Source: Streptomyces sp. (lineage in GTDB: Bacteria > Actinomycetota > Actinomycetes > Streptomycetales > Streptomycetaceae). Taken from it: a DNA stretch of 64,000 nt. The position numbers and the translations under genes were made by a program. The notes below the pieces were generated by a model, which was not told the DNA's origin, ran no database searches, and was given only the letters and a program-made list of their open reading frames with translations. The stretch is taken from contig NZ_JAEKKT010000131.1 of assembly GCF_019510245.1 (NCBI RefSeq), positions 1 through 64,000 of the forward strand, written 5' to 3'. This document shows, piece by piece, positions 17,421-26,405 of the stretch; positions within the stretch are counted from its first letter, which is position 1, and every line of letters starts with the position of its first letter.

Positions 17421-18183
17421 TCCGCAGGTCCGCCTCGATCCGCGCCACCGCCGCCAGCAGGTGCGGCAGCAGATCGCGGCGGGCCGCCGCGGCGGACCTC
17501 CGGCCGGAGTGCATCGCCAGGGCCACCCCGGCCACCGCTCGGCCGCTCCGGTCCCGGACCGGAGCGGCCAGTGTCGTCACGCCCTCCTCGGGGTCGCCGT
17601 CGAGCAGCACGTACTCCTCGGCGCCCACGGCCTCCGGCGAGGAGGGCTGCAGCGCGCGGCCCACCGCCGTACCGCGCGCCGGGAAGCGCGCCCCCACCGC
17701 GACGGCCGCCGCCATGACCCGGCGGGCCGGCACCTGGGCGACGCAGACGGCCTCGTCCCCGTCCAGGACGCACAGCGCCGCCGACTCCCCCGCCAGCGAA
17801 GCGAGTTGCTCCAGGTGTGGGGCGGCGAGACGCGGCAGGTCGAGACCCGAGAGGTAGGCGTAGCCGAGGTCCAGGATGCGCGGGGTGAGGCGGAACAGGC
17901 GGCCGTCCGAGTGGACGTATCCCAGGTCGGCGAGGGTGAGCAGGAGGCGGCGGGCGGCGGCACGGGTCAGGTCGCAGGCGCGGGCCACCTCGCTGAGCGT
18001 GCGCGCCGGATGCTCGGCGTCGAAGGCGCGGATGACGGCCAGGCCGCGCTCGAAGGACCTCACGAAGTGCGGTGCGCGGGCGTTCGCGGGCGTCGTCGCC
18101 TCCCCGGTCCGACTCGGCCGACACCTGGAACACGGTGAGAGCGCGGTTCGATAACTGTCAACAATTTTGTCAGCCAAACCCAT
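17371..18183 (-). CDS. IclR family transcriptional regulator
   Basis: The 270-residue protein has an N-terminal winged HTH (FVRSFERGLAVIRAF, then LSEVARACDLTRAAARRLL). The C-terminal IclR ligand domain follows (YLSGLDLPRLAAPHLEQLA; ARFPARGTAVGRAL; GVTTLAAPVRDRSG). It is closest in style to the PcaR/PobR branch that senses aromatic acids. The ATG at 18183 is chosen because GGAGGAG lies seven bases upstream. It is divergent from the importer operon and converges on the reductase gene with a 50-bp overlap. It is likely to control both flanking units; a 19-bp palindrome in the divergent region is a candidate target. Confidence 0.85.
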   Translation of the reverse strand: MGLADKIVDSYRTALSPCSRCRPSRTGEATTPANARAPHFVRSFERGLAVIRAFDAEHPARTLSEVARACDLTRAAARRLLLTLADLGYVHSDGRLFRLTPRILDLGYAYLSGLDLPRLAAPHLEQLASLAGESAALCVLDGDEAVCVAQVPARRVMAAAVAVGARFPARGTAVGRALQPSSPEAVGAEEYVLLDGDPEEGVTTLAAPVRDRSGRAVAGVALAMHSGRRSAAAARRDLLPHLLAAVARIEADLRITDPVPDAPLGSATRR

Positions 18184-18212
18184 TGACCGGCTCCTCCGGC
18201 CAGTTCTACCGT
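18183..18212 (+). promoter_or_regulatory. Candidate promoter of the SsuABC-like importer operon
   Basis: TTGACC (18183-18188) and TACCGT (18207-18212) are separated by 18 bp, a good fit to the housekeeping consensus. Transcription would start near 18219. The -35 overlaps the start codon of the divergent IclR gene. Confidence 0.5.
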
Positions 18213-18241
18213 CCCGCTCAGCACCCCCCGATCGAGCACCA

Positions 18242-18260
18242 CTGTGCGCAGTGCGCACAG
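18242..18260. promoter_or_regulatory. 19-bp perfect palindrome, candidate IclR operator
   Basis: CTGTGCGCA and TGCGCACAG flank a single central G. It lies between the divergent IclR and substrate-binding protein genes, about 25 bp downstream of the predicted transcription start. A bound protein there would act as a roadblock. Confidence 0.6.
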
Positions 18261-18295
18261 CCTGTCGGAACACCGTTGTCTGCACAGGAGGAGCC

Positions 18296-19258
18296 ATGCG
18301 CCGTCTGCTCGCCGGTCTCGCGACCGGCACCTTCCTGCTCGCCACGGCGGCCTGCGGCTCCTCCGGGGGCTCGTCGTCCACCGCCACCTCGGGCGGCACC
18401 ACCACGGTCAAGGTGGGGATCATCCCCATCGTCGACGTGGCCCCCCTCTATCTCGGCGAGAAGGAGGGCTTCTTCGGCAAGCGCGGCCTGAAGCTGTCGA
18501 CGACGCTCGCGCAGGGCGGCGCGGCCATCGTGCCGGGGGTGACGAGCGGTCAGTTCCAGTTCGGGTTCTCCAACATGACCTCGCTGATGATCGCGCAGTC
18601 CAACGGCGTGCCCGTGCAGGCGATCGCCAGCGGCGTGGCCTCGACCGGCGTCGCGGGCAAGGACTTCGGCGGGCTCGTGGTGAAGAAGGGCAGCAGCATC
18701 ACCTCGCCCGGGCAGCTGGAGGGCAAGAAGGTCGCGGTCAACACGCTGAAGAACATCAACGAGACCGCCGTGCGCGAGTCCGTGCGCAAGGCGGGCGGCG
18801 ATCCGGACAAGGTGGACTTCGTCGAGCTCGCCTTCGACCAGATGCCGGCCGCGCTCGACAAGGGTCGGATCGACGCGGCGATGGCGGTCGAGCCGGCGCT
18901 CGCGACCATGAAACTCCAGGGCGCAACCGAGATCGCCTCGCCGCTGGTCGACGTGGCGCAGAACCTCACTGTGGCCATGTACTTCACGTCGACGTCGTAC
19001 GCGCAGAAGAACCCGGCCGTCGTGAAGAAGTTCCAGGAGGCCGTCGCGGAGTCGCTGTCCTACGCGGACGCGCACCCGGACGCGGTCCGGCAGATCGTCA
19101 CCACCTACACCAAGACCCCGGCCGATGTCCTGGCCAAGGTGACGCTGCCCAAGTGGCCCGCCGAGGCGAACCGTTCGTCGATCGAGGCGCTGGAGAAGCT
19201 CAGCGAGCAGGACGGCCTCTTCAAGGCGGCCCCCGACCTGGACAAGCTGCTGCCGTGA
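18296..19258 (+). CDS. ABC transporter substrate-binding lipoprotein (SsuA/NMT1-like)
   Basis: This 320-residue protein is exported and lipid-anchored. The signal segment ends in a lipobox (LLATAAC, Cys at about residue 20), followed by a Ser/Gly/Thr linker. The mature part has the SsuA/TauA-type pattern VKVGIIPIVDVAPLYLGEKE at its start and LEGKKVAVN in the first lobe. Such proteins bind sulfonates, taurine, nitrate or aromatic and pyrimidine compounds. The ATG follows AGGAGGAGCC. It leads a four-gene importer operon; adjacency to the oxygenase and IclR genes suggests an aromatic acid ligand (inference). Confidence 0.87.
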   Translation: MRRLLAGLATGTFLLATAACGSSGGSSSTATSGGTTTVKVGIIPIVDVAPLYLGEKEGFFGKRGLKLSTTLAQGGAAIVPGVTSGQFQFGFSNMTSLMIAQSNGVPVQAIASGVASTGVAGKDFGGLVVKKGSSITSPGQLEGKKVAVNTLKNINETAVRESVRKAGGDPDKVDFVELAFDQMPAALDKGRIDAAMAVEPALATMKLQGATEIASPLVDVAQNLTVAMYFTSTSYAQKNPAVVKKFQEAVAESLSYADAHPDAVRQIVTTYTKTPADVLAKVTLPKWPAEANRSSIEALEKLSEQDGLFKAAPDLDKLLP

Positions 19259-19266
19259 GGAAACCC

Positions 19267-20040
19267 GTGAAGGGGCTGAACACCGCACTCGGTGCGGCCG
19301 GGCTCGCGGCCTTCCTCGCCCTCGGCGAGGCGGTGCCGCGGCTCAGCCTGGTCAAGGCGGACTACTTCCCGCCCACCAGCAGGATCGCCCGCGCCCTCGG
19401 CACCGAACTCGTCGACGGCGCTTTCTGGTCGGCGCTCGGCGACACCCTCACCGGCTGGGCGGTGGGCCTAGCCGTCGCGGTCGGCGCCGGCATCGTGGCC
19501 GGCGTCGTCCTCTCGGTCGTCCCGCACCTGCGCGCGGCCACCGCCTCCACGATCGAGTTCCTGCGCCCGATCCCCTCGGTCGCGCTGATCCCCCTCGCCG
19601 TCCTCCTCTACGGCACCGAACTCCGCTCGGTCCTCCTGCTCGTCGTCTACGCCTCGTTCTGGCAGGTGCTGATCCAGGTGATGTACGGCGTCCAGGACGT
19701 CGACCCGGTCGCCGAGGAGACGGCACGGTCGTACGGTCTCGGCACCTGGGCCCGGGTCCGCCACCTGCTGTGGCCGACCGCCCTGCCGTACGTCATGACC
19801 GGCGTCCGGCTGGCCGCCGCGGTCGCGCTGATCCTCACCATCACCGCCGAACTGGTCATCGGGGCACCGGGGTTGGGGCAGCAGATCGCGGTGGCCCAGG
19901 CCTCGCAGGCGGTGCCGGACATGTACGCCCTGATCGTGGTGACCGGCCTGCTGGGGCTCGTCATCAACGTGGGCGCCCGGTCGGTGGAGCGGCGGGCGCT
20001 GGCCTGGCACCAGTCGGTGCGCGGGGAGGTGGCGGTGTGA
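19267..20040 (+). CDS. ABC transporter permease, SsuC-like (first)
   Basis: This 257-residue inner-membrane protein has about six spans and the binding-protein-dependent transport signature EETARSYGLGTWARVRHLLWP, whose EAA-type loop contacts the ATPase. The middle segment FLRPIPSVALIPLAVLLYG is typical of nitrate/sulfonate/taurine permeases. GTG at 19267 has GAGG six bases upstream; an in-frame GTG at 19255 overlapping the previous stop is the alternative. It is followed by a second, related permease, so the membrane part is a heterodimer. Confidence 0.85.
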   Translation: MKGLNTALGAAGLAAFLALGEAVPRLSLVKADYFPPTSRIARALGTELVDGAFWSALGDTLTGWAVGLAVAVGAGIVAGVVLSVVPHLRAATASTIEFLRPIPSVALIPLAVLLYGTELRSVLLLVVYASFWQVLIQVMYGVQDVDPVAEETARSYGLGTWARVRHLLWPTALPYVMTGVRLAAAVALILTITAELVIGAPGLGQQIAVAQASQAVPDMYALIVVTGLLGLVINVGARSVERRALAWHQSVRGEVAV

Positions 20041-20813
20041 GGAACGTACTGCTGAGGACCGGGTACGTCCTCGCCCTGCCCGCCGTCCTGGTCGCGCTGT
20101 GGTGGCTGGCCTCCGCCGGCAGCACGGACGTCTACTGGCCGCCGCTGCGCACGATCCTGAAGACCTTCCCGGACGTCTGGACCGGTCAGCGGCTCCGCGA
20201 CGACCTGCTGCGCAGTGTGCTGCGGCTGCTCGCCGGGTACGCGTCGGCGGCCGTCGTGGGCGTGGCCCTGGGCACGGTCATCGGCTCGTACCGGCGGGTG
20301 CGGGCGGTGTGCGAACCGGTCCTGGAGTTCCTGCGGGCTGTGCCACCGCCGGTGCTCGTCCCGGTCATCATGCTGTTCGCGGGGATCGGCGACTCCATGA
20401 AGATCGTGGTGATCGCCAGCGGCTGCGTGTGGCCGATCCTGCTCAACACGGTCGAGGGTGTCCGGGCGGTCGATCCGGTGATGGCGGAGACGGCCCGTTC
20501 CTACGGCATCACAGGCGTGGCCCGGCTGCGTACGCTGGTACTGCGTTCGGCGAGTCCGCAGATCTTCGCGGGTCTGCGGCAGGCGCTGTCGATCGGGATC
20601 ATCCTGATGGTCATCAGCGAGATGTTCGCGGCCAGCAACGGGCTCGGTTTCACCATCGTGCAGTTCCAGCGCGAGTTCGCGATCCCCGACATGTGGACCG
20701 GGATCCTGCTGCTGGGCCTGCTCGGCTTCGTGCTGTCGGTGGTCTTCCAGGTGGTCGAGCGGCGGGTGCTCGGCTGGTACCACGGGCTGCGCGCGACATC
20801 CCGGCGGTCCTGA
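20037..20813 (+). CDS. ABC transporter permease, SsuC-like (second)
   Basis: This 258-residue permease is paralogous to its upstream neighbour. It has FLRAVPPPVLVPVIMLFAG and the ATPase-docking loop AETARSYGITGVARLRTLVL. The GTG start overlaps the preceding stop, with GGGGAGG upstream. Six membrane segments are apparent. Two different permease genes rather than one is less usual for SsuC/TauC systems and resembles importers in aromatic or pyrimidine uptake loci. Confidence 0.84.
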   Translation: MRNVLLRTGYVLALPAVLVALWWLASAGSTDVYWPPLRTILKTFPDVWTGQRLRDDLLRSVLRLLAGYASAAVVGVALGTVIGSYRRVRAVCEPVLEFLRAVPPPVLVPVIMLFAGIGDSMKIVVIASGCVWPILLNTVEGVRAVDPVMAETARSYGITGVARLRTLVLRSASPQIFAGLRQALSIGIILMVISEMFAASNGLGFTIVQFQREFAIPDMWTGILLLGLLGFVLSVVFQVVERRVLGWYHGLRATSRRS

Positions 20814-20837
20814 ATGAACCTCGCGAAGGGGCGGTCC

Positions 20838-21656
20838 ATGCTCGACGTACGCGGCCTGAAGAAGGTCTACGACGGATCCGGCCGCCGCGTGGAGGCGGTA
20901 CGGGACCTCACCTTCACCGTGGCGGCGGGTGAACTCGTCTGCCTGGTCGGGCCGTCGGGCTGCGGCAAGACCACCCTGCTGAAGTGCATGGGCGGCCTGC
21001 TCACCCCGAGCGGCGGTGAAGTCCTCCTGGAGGGGCGGCAGGTGACCGGGCCGCCGCCCGGGACGGCGTTCGTCTTCCAGGAGTACGGCCGCAGCCTGTT
21101 CCCCTGGATGCGGGTCGCCGAGAACATCGAACTCCCGCTGAAGCAGAAGCATCTGCCGCGCGACCGGCGGAAGGAGCTGGTCGCCGACGCGCTGGGTTCG
21201 GTCGGACTCGCGGACGCCGCCGGTGCCTACCCGTGGCAGCTCTCCGGCGGTATGCAGCAGCGGGTGGCGATCGCGCGCGCCCTCGCCTACGAGCCCCGGG
21301 TGCTGCTCATGGACGAGCCGTTCGCCGCCGTCGACGCCCAGACCCGGGCCGATCTGGAGGACCTCGTCCGGAGGCTGTGGCGGGAGCGCGGGATCACGAT
21401 CCTGTTCGTCACGCACGACATCGACGAGGCGGTCTACCTGGGGCAGCGGGTGATCGTCCTCTCCGCCTCCCCGACCGTGGTCCGCGAGCAGCTGAAGGTC
21501 GATCTGCCGGACGAGCGCGACCAGCTGCACACGCGGGTCGCCCCGCGCTTCGCCGAGTTGCGGACCCATGTGTACGAGCAGATCCAGGCGGCGAAGCGCG
21601 GGGTTCCCCGGGGGGAGGGCCCGGTCACGGCGTCAGATACGCCTCCACCTCGCTGA
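20838..21656 (+). CDS. ABC transporter ATP-binding protein, SsuB/TauB-like
   Basis: This 272-residue cytoplasmic ATPase has Walker A GPSGCGKTT, Q-loop FVFQEYGRSLFPW, signature QLSGGMQQR, Walker B LLMDEPFAAVD and H-loop VTHDIDEAV. The ATG at 20838 is chosen because AAGGGG lies seven bases upstream; an ATG at 20814 overlaps nothing and has no ribosome site. It completes the importer encoded from 18296. The last 32 bases overlap the convergent GH87 gene. Confidence 0.87.
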   Translation: MLDVRGLKKVYDGSGRRVEAVRDLTFTVAAGELVCLVGPSGCGKTTLLKCMGGLLTPSGGEVLLEGRQVTGPPPGTAFVFQEYGRSLFPWMRVAENIELPLKQKHLPRDRRKELVADALGSVGLADAAGAYPWQLSGGMQQRVAIARALAYEPRVLLMDEPFAAVDAQTRADLEDLVRRLWRERGITILFVTHDIDEAVYLGQRVIVLSASPTVVREQLKVDLPDERDQLHTRVAPRFAELRTHVYEQIQAAKRGVPRGEGPVTASDTPPPR

Positions 21657-23802
21657 ACTGGCCGGCCGGCCAGCCGTTGTTGGCGGTGACGGTGAGCCGC
21701 AGGTAGCGCAGGCTGGTGGTGCCGGGCAGGGGTACGGTGACGGTGTTGCCGGTGGCCGGGTCGAAGCGGTAGCCCGTGGCGCCCACCACGGTCGAGTAGT
21801 TCGACCCGTCGGTGCTGCCCAGCACGGTGACGGTCTGGGTCCGGGCGGCCCAGGCGGAGGACGGCGGCAGCTTCAGCACCAGCCGCCGGGCGGCGTAGGA
21901 GGAGCCGAGGTCGACGGTGAGCGACTGTGGGAAGGCGTTGTTGGTGGACTCCCAGTAGCTGTTCGCGTCGCCGTCGACCGCCTTGCCCGGGGTGTAGACG
22001 TCCTGCGAGCCGGTGGCGGTCGCCGGGCGTCCCTTGGCGAGGTTGCGGTTCGGGTCCGGGTCGGGGTTGCCCTGCCCGGGCGTCGGCCAGCTGGAGCAGT
22101 CCGACCAGGTACTCGACCAGCCGGAGTTGCCACCGCCGTCGGTGAGCGCGAAGGAGCCGGAGTTCGCCGGGTAGGGGCAGTTGTAGATGCCGGCCGCGCC
22201 GACGCCGGTGGCGGTGACGTTGCGGAAGGCGGCGGCGCCCTGCGCCTCGGCCTGGACCACGACCGTGCCGGTGTTCTGCACGGTCGCACCCGTGACGTTG
22301 ACGTTGCGGACCGGATACCCCTGCCCGCCGCCGGAGACGAACTCGAAGGCGCTGTAGGGGCTGTTGGTGATCGTGGTGTTGGTGATGTCGACGGTTGCGT
22401 TGATGGCGCTGTCGTACGAGTCGACGCGCAGCGCACCCATCGGGTGGTTCCAGTTGGGGTTCATCGCGCCCGTGCGCACCAGCGTGTTGCCGTCGACCGT
22501 GATGGTTCCGGACAGCGGCGAGAACGGGTCGAGGAACTTCTGGTTGGAGATGGCGATACCGCTGCCGAGGGCGTTGGTGTCGGAGATCAGGTTGTTCTTC
22601 ACCGAGATGTCGGTGCCGCCGTAGATCGCGATGCCGTTGGCCAGGTTCGGCTGGGAGATCGTGTTGTTCGCGAAGCTCGAGTTGGTGTCGGCCGAGTTCA
22701 GCGACCACATGGCGAGGGAGTCGTCGCCCTGGTTGCGCAGGAAGTTGTTGCGGACCTGGACACCGTGGGCGTTGCCGTTGAGGTTGAGGCCGTCGGCGGT
22801 GGTATCGAGGATGCGGTTGTTCTCGACGACGAGGTTGTCGTTGTTGCCGGTCAGCCAGAACCCGCACTTGAGGTGCTGGATCCACATGCCGGAGACCGAG
22901 CTGTTCGGACCGAGCGAGCCGTTGACGAAGTTGTCCGGGTTGGAGTCGACGCGTTCGGTGACCTCGCCGACGACCGCGAAGTTGCTGATGTGGACGTTCC
23001 CGGAGGAGCTGGACTGGTCGATGAACCGCGAGGTGTGCACGACCGAGTACCAGCTGCCGGCGCCCAGCAGGGTCACGTTCTGCACGCCGCTCAGCGAGGA
23101 CGTCAGCCTGTAGTCGCCCGGCGGGATCCACACCGTCCCGCCCTGGGCGGCGGCGATGGCGTCCCGGAAGGCCTGGGTGGAGTCGCCGTTGCCGCTCGGG
23201 TCGGCGCCCTTGGAGACGACGGAGACCGAGCCGGCGGGCTGCGAGGCGGCCGCGGCGACCTGCTCGAAGTCGGCGACGTCGACGGTGACCTGGGTGCCGG
23301 TGGACTCGAAGGCGACCTTGTCGCCGGCCTGGATGTTCTGGCCGAGCATCAGCCGGGCGTTGTCGAAGAAGTGGTGCTGCTTGGCGCCCGCGATCCAGCC
23401 CGTGTCGACGTAGGAGTACTTCGACGTGACGGCCAGGGTCTTCGCCAGCCTGACCCCGTTGACGTACACGTTCAGCGTGCCGGTCTGGCCGTCGGGGACG
23501 CTGTAGGAGAGGTTCACGGCGTTGGCCGCCCGGGGCGCGGTGAACTCGACCCGCTGCCCGGAGGTCAGGCGCACGGCCTGGCGGCCTGAGGCCTCGGAGG
23601 CGAGGGTGCCCTGGGTGTAGTCGGGGCCGATCCTGGTGCCGGTGGTGGTCGCGGACTCCGCCTCGACCGAGGTGAAGGGGAGGCTCGCGCCCGCGGCCGC
23701 GTGGGCGGCGGGCGCGAGGGCGACGAGCATGCCCGCGGCGAGCGCGACGGCCGCCGCAACTGCTGGCATGCTCCTGACAGCTCTGCCTGTGGGGTGCTGC
23801 AT
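21625..23802 (-). CDS. Secreted GH87-type alpha-1,3-glucanase/mycodextranase with CBM and discoidin domains
   Basis: This 725-residue extracellular enzyme has a signal peptide (residues 1-36, ending AAHAAAG). A CBM6/35-like domain spans about 44-180. A right-handed beta-helix spans about 190-560, with many N-rich rungs such as GNNDNLVVENNRI. The C-terminal F5/8 type C (discoidin) domain spans about 580-725. Asp337 (TADGLN) and Asp360-Asp361 (GDDSLAMW) have the same 23- and 1-residue spacing as the catalytic Asp triad I recall for GH87 alpha-1,3-glucanase. It would cut fungal cell-wall or bacterial alpha-1,3-glucan outside the cell, releasing oligosaccharides for the importer upstream. It is last in a minus-strand operon. 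Confidence 0.78.
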   Translation of the reverse strand: MQHPTGRAVRSMPAVAAAVALAAGMLVALAPAAHAAAGASLPFTSVEAESATTTGTRIGPDYTQGTLASEASGRQAVRLTSGQRVEFTAPRAANAVNLSYSVPDGQTGTLNVYVNGVRLAKTLAVTSKYSYVDTGWIAGAKQHHFFDNARLMLGQNIQAGDKVAFESTGTQVTVDVADFEQVAAAASQPAGSVSVVSKGADPSGNGDSTQAFRDAIAAAQGGTVWIPPGDYRLTSSLSGVQNVTLLGAGSWYSVVHTSRFIDQSSSSGNVHISNFAVVGEVTERVDSNPDNFVNGSLGPNSSVSGMWIQHLKCGFWLTGNNDNLVVENNRILDTTADGLNLNGNAHGVQVRNNFLRNQGDDSLAMWSLNSADTNSSFANNTISQPNLANGIAIYGGTDISVKNNLISDTNALGSGIAISNQKFLDPFSPLSGTITVDGNTLVRTGAMNPNWNHPMGALRVDSYDSAINATVDITNTTITNSPYSAFEFVSGGGQGYPVRNVNVTGATVQNTGTVVVQAEAQGAAAFRNVTATGVGAAGIYNCPYPANSGSFALTDGGGNSGWSSTWSDCSSWPTPGQGNPDPDPNRNLAKGRPATATGSQDVYTPGKAVDGDANSYWESTNNAFPQSLTVDLGSSYAARRLVLKLPPSSAWAARTQTVTVLGSTDGSNYSTVVGATGYRFDPATGNTVTVPLPGTTSLRYLRLTVTANNGWPAGQFSEVEAYLTP

Positions 23803-23857
23803 GGGCTGATCCCTTCGGGTGTGGGGGGACGGGGATGGCGCGAGCGGTACCGGCGGC

Positions 23858-25492
23858 TCAGCTCGTCAGCCAGGCCGCCGTGTCCTGCGGCAGCCGGCCG
23901 GCGTCGTCCAGCGGGCCGCTGCTGAGCAGGAGTCGGGAGTGGGCGGGAAGTTCGGCGGAGGTGGCGGCGAGGTTGACCACGCACGTCACGCCGTCGCCGC
24001 GGGTGAAGGCGAGGACGCCCTCCGGAGCGGGCAGCCAGGTCAGCGGGCCGGCACCGAACCGCGGGCGCAGCGCCACGGCGCGCCGGTAGAGGGAGAGCAC
24101 CGAGTCCGCGTCGTCCTGCTGCCGGTCGACCGCGTACGACGCCCAGCCGGCCGGTTGCGGCAGCCACGGCTCCTCGCGCGAGCCGAAGCCCGCGTGCGGC
24201 GCCCCGGCCGCCCAGGGCAGCGGCACCCGGCAGCCGTCCCGGCCGGGGTCGGTGCCGCCGGACCGGAAGTACATCGGGTCCTGGATGCGGTCGGCCGGGA
24301 TCTCGGCCTCCGGCAGCCCCAGCTCCTCGCCCTGGTAGATGTACACCGCGCCCGGCAGGGCCAGGGACAGCAGGGCGGCCGCGCGGGCCCGGCGGGTCCC
24401 GAGGGCGAGGTCCGTCGGGACGCCGAAGGCCTTGGCCGCGAAGTCGAAGCCGGTCTCCTCGCGGCCGTACCGGGTGGCGGTGCGGGTCACGTCGTGGTTG
24501 CACAGCACCCAGGTGGCGGGGGCGCCGACCGGGGCGTGCTCGGCCAGGGTGGTGTCGATCGAGGTCCGCAGCCGGGCCGCGTCCCAGGGGCAGGACAGGA
24601 AGGAGAAGTTGAACGCGGTGTGGAGTTCGTCGGGGCGCAGGTAGCGGGCGAAGCGCTCGGCGTCGGGGAGCCAGACCTCGCCGACGAAGACGCCGTCGTA
24701 GGCATCGGCGACCGCGCGCCAGGAGCGGTAGATGTCGTGGAGTTCGTCGCGGTCGACGAAGGGGTGGGGATGCGGGTCCGTGGCCAGGTCGGGCAGGTCC
24801 GGGTCCTTGGCGAGCAGGGCGGCCGAGTCGATGCGGACGCCCGCGACGCCCCGCTCGAACCAGAAGCGCAGGATGTCCTCGTGTTCCTGGTGGACGGCCG
24901 GATGGGCCCAGTTGAGGTCGGGCTGTTCCGGGGTGAAGAGGTGGAGGTACCACTCGCCGTCGGGCAGCCGGGTCCAGACCGGCTCGGTGGAGCCGACGAA
25001 CTGCGAGGGCCAGTCGTTGGGCGGGAGGTCGCCGTCCGGACCGCGGCCGGGACGGAAGTGGAACAGCTCGCGCTCCGGGCTGCCCGGCCCGGCGGCCAGT
25101 GCCGCCCGGAACCAGGGGTGCTGGTCCGAGACGTGGTTGGGGACGATGTCGACGATCGTCCGGATGCCCAGCTCCCTGGCTTCCGCGATGAGTTTCTCGG
25201 CCTCGGCGAGGGTGCCGAAGGCCGGGTCGATGGCCCGGTAGTCGGCGACGTCGTAACCGCCGTCCTTCATGGGGGACGGGTACCAGGGGCTGAACCACAG
25301 TGCGTCCACGCCGAGTTCGGCGAGGTACGGCAGCTTCGCGCGGACGCCCGCGAGGTCACCGGTGCCGTCGCCGTCGCCGTCGGCGAAGCTGCGGACGTAC
25401 ACCTGGTAGATGACGGCCGACCGCCACCAGTCGTGGTCCTCGTGGTCTTCGCGGTCCTCGGGGTCCTTCGGGGCATGGCTGGGCTGTCCCAC
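23858..25492 (-). CDS. GH13 alpha-glucosidase, cytoplasmic
   Basis: This 544-residue protein lacks a signal peptide and belongs to the alpha-amylase superfamily, oligo-1,6-glucosidase/alpha-glucosidase branch. Conserved regions are DIVPNHVSDQHPWF (region I), GVRIDSAALL (region II, nucleophile Asp), VFVGEVWLP (region III, acid Glu) and VLCNHDVTR (region IV). It would hydrolyse imported malto- or other alpha-gluco-oligosaccharides to glucose. It lies between the importer genes and the GH87 gene, matching aglA-type placement in Streptomyces alpha-glucoside operons. Linkage preference cannot be read from sequence. Confidence 0.88.
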   Translation of the reverse strand: MGQPSHAPKDPEDREDHEDHDWWRSAVIYQVYVRSFADGDGDGTGDLAGVRAKLPYLAELGVDALWFSPWYPSPMKDGGYDVADYRAIDPAFGTLAEAEKLIAEARELGIRTIVDIVPNHVSDQHPWFRAALAAGPGSPERELFHFRPGRGPDGDLPPNDWPSQFVGSTEPVWTRLPDGEWYLHLFTPEQPDLNWAHPAVHQEHEDILRFWFERGVAGVRIDSAALLAKDPDLPDLATDPHPHPFVDRDELHDIYRSWRAVADAYDGVFVGEVWLPDAERFARYLRPDELHTAFNFSFLSCPWDAARLRTSIDTTLAEHAPVGAPATWVLCNHDVTRTATRYGREETGFDFAAKAFGVPTDLALGTRRARAAALLSLALPGAVYIYQGEELGLPEAEIPADRIQDPMYFRSGGTDPGRDGCRVPLPWAAGAPHAGFGSREEPWLPQPAGWASYAVDRQQDDADSVLSLYRRAVALRPRFGAGPLTWLPAPEGVLAFTRGDGVTCVVNLAATSAELPAHSRLLLSSGPLDDAGRLPQDTAAWLTS

Positions 25493-25523
25493 GGGGCGAA
25501 CCTTTCTGTCGGAGGAAGGGCCG

Positions 25524-26405
25524 TCAGCCCTTGGTGCTGCCCGCGCTGATCCCGGCGATGATGTGCCGCTGGAAGACGAGGAACAGCGCGACCATCGGGA
25601 TGCTGGCGATCACCATCGCGGCGATGAGCACGGTGAGCTGGATGTTCTGCGACAGCTGGACCAGGGCCACGCTGATGGGCTGCTTGTCCGTGTCGGAGAA
25701 GACCATCAGCGGCCACAGGAAGTCCTGCCAGACCGCCACCAGGGCGAAGATCGACACGACCCCGAGGACCGGACGGGACATGGGCAGGACCACGGACCAG
25801 AGGGTGCGCAGCTTTCCGGCGCCGTCGATCTCGGCGGCCTCCAGGACGTCGCGGGGCAGCTGGTCGAAGAACCGCTTGAGGAGATAGAGGTTGAAGGCGT
25901 TGGCGACGGCCGGCAGCCAGATGCCGAGCGGGTCGTTGAGCAGGCTGGTGTGGATGAACGGCAGGGCGGCGACGGTCAGGTACTTGGGGACGACCAGGGC
26001 CTGGGCCGGCACCATCAGGGTGGCCAGGATGCCGCCGAGGATCACCTTGCCGAAGGCCGGCTTCAGCTTCGACAGGGCGTAGGCGGCGGCCGTGCAGAAC
26101 ACCAGCTGGAAGGCCCAGGCACCGGCGGCCTGCACCACCGTGTTCCACAGGTGCTCCGGGAGCTGCATCAGGTCCCAGGCATCGGTGTAGCCGGACAGGT
26201 GCCAGTGCCTGGGGACGACGGTGGGCGGGGTCCGGGCTATCTCGTCCGGCGACTTCATCGCCCCGGTCACCATCCAGTACACGGGGAACAGGAAGGCGAG
26301 CGCGAAGAGGACGACGACACCGGTGAAGACGCTCCAGTAGACCGCCCTCCCGCGTGGACGGGCCAGCGTCGCGGGCGAGATCAGGGTGCGGGTGGCGCCG
26401 CTCAT
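25524..26405 (-). CDS. CUT1 sugar ABC permease, MalG type
   Basis: This 293-residue protein has six membrane spans and the EAA loop EAAEIDGAGKLRTLWSVVLP, which docks the ATPase. The C-terminal FQRHIIAGISAGSTKG is typical of MalG/AglG. The ATG at 26405 overlaps the stop of the partner permease (ATGA). No ATPase gene is nearby; Streptomyces CUT1 systems normally share the MsiK ATPase encoded elsewhere. It functions with the two genes transcribed before it as an alpha-glucoside importer. Confidence 0.88.
   Translation of the reverse strand: MSGATRTLISPATLARPRGRAVYWSVFTGVVVLFALAFLFPVYWMVTGAMKSPDEIARTPPTVVPRHWHLSGYTDAWDLMQLPEHLWNTVVQAAGAWAFQLVFCTAAAYALSKLKPAFGKVILGGILATLMVPAQALVVPKYLTVAALPFIHTSLLNDPLGIWLPAVANAFNLYLLKRFFDQLPRDVLEAAEIDGAGKLRTLWSVVLPMSRPVLGVVSIFALVAVWQDFLWPLMVFSDTDKQPISVALVQLSQNIQLTVLIAAMVIASIPMVALFLVFQRHIIAGISAGSTKG

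Noticed and set aside
18163..18183. TTGACA on the minus strand inside the first IclR codons as an internal promoter
   Set aside because: No -10 hexamer lies at a suitable distance, and the ATG at 18183 has a strong ribosome site upstream.
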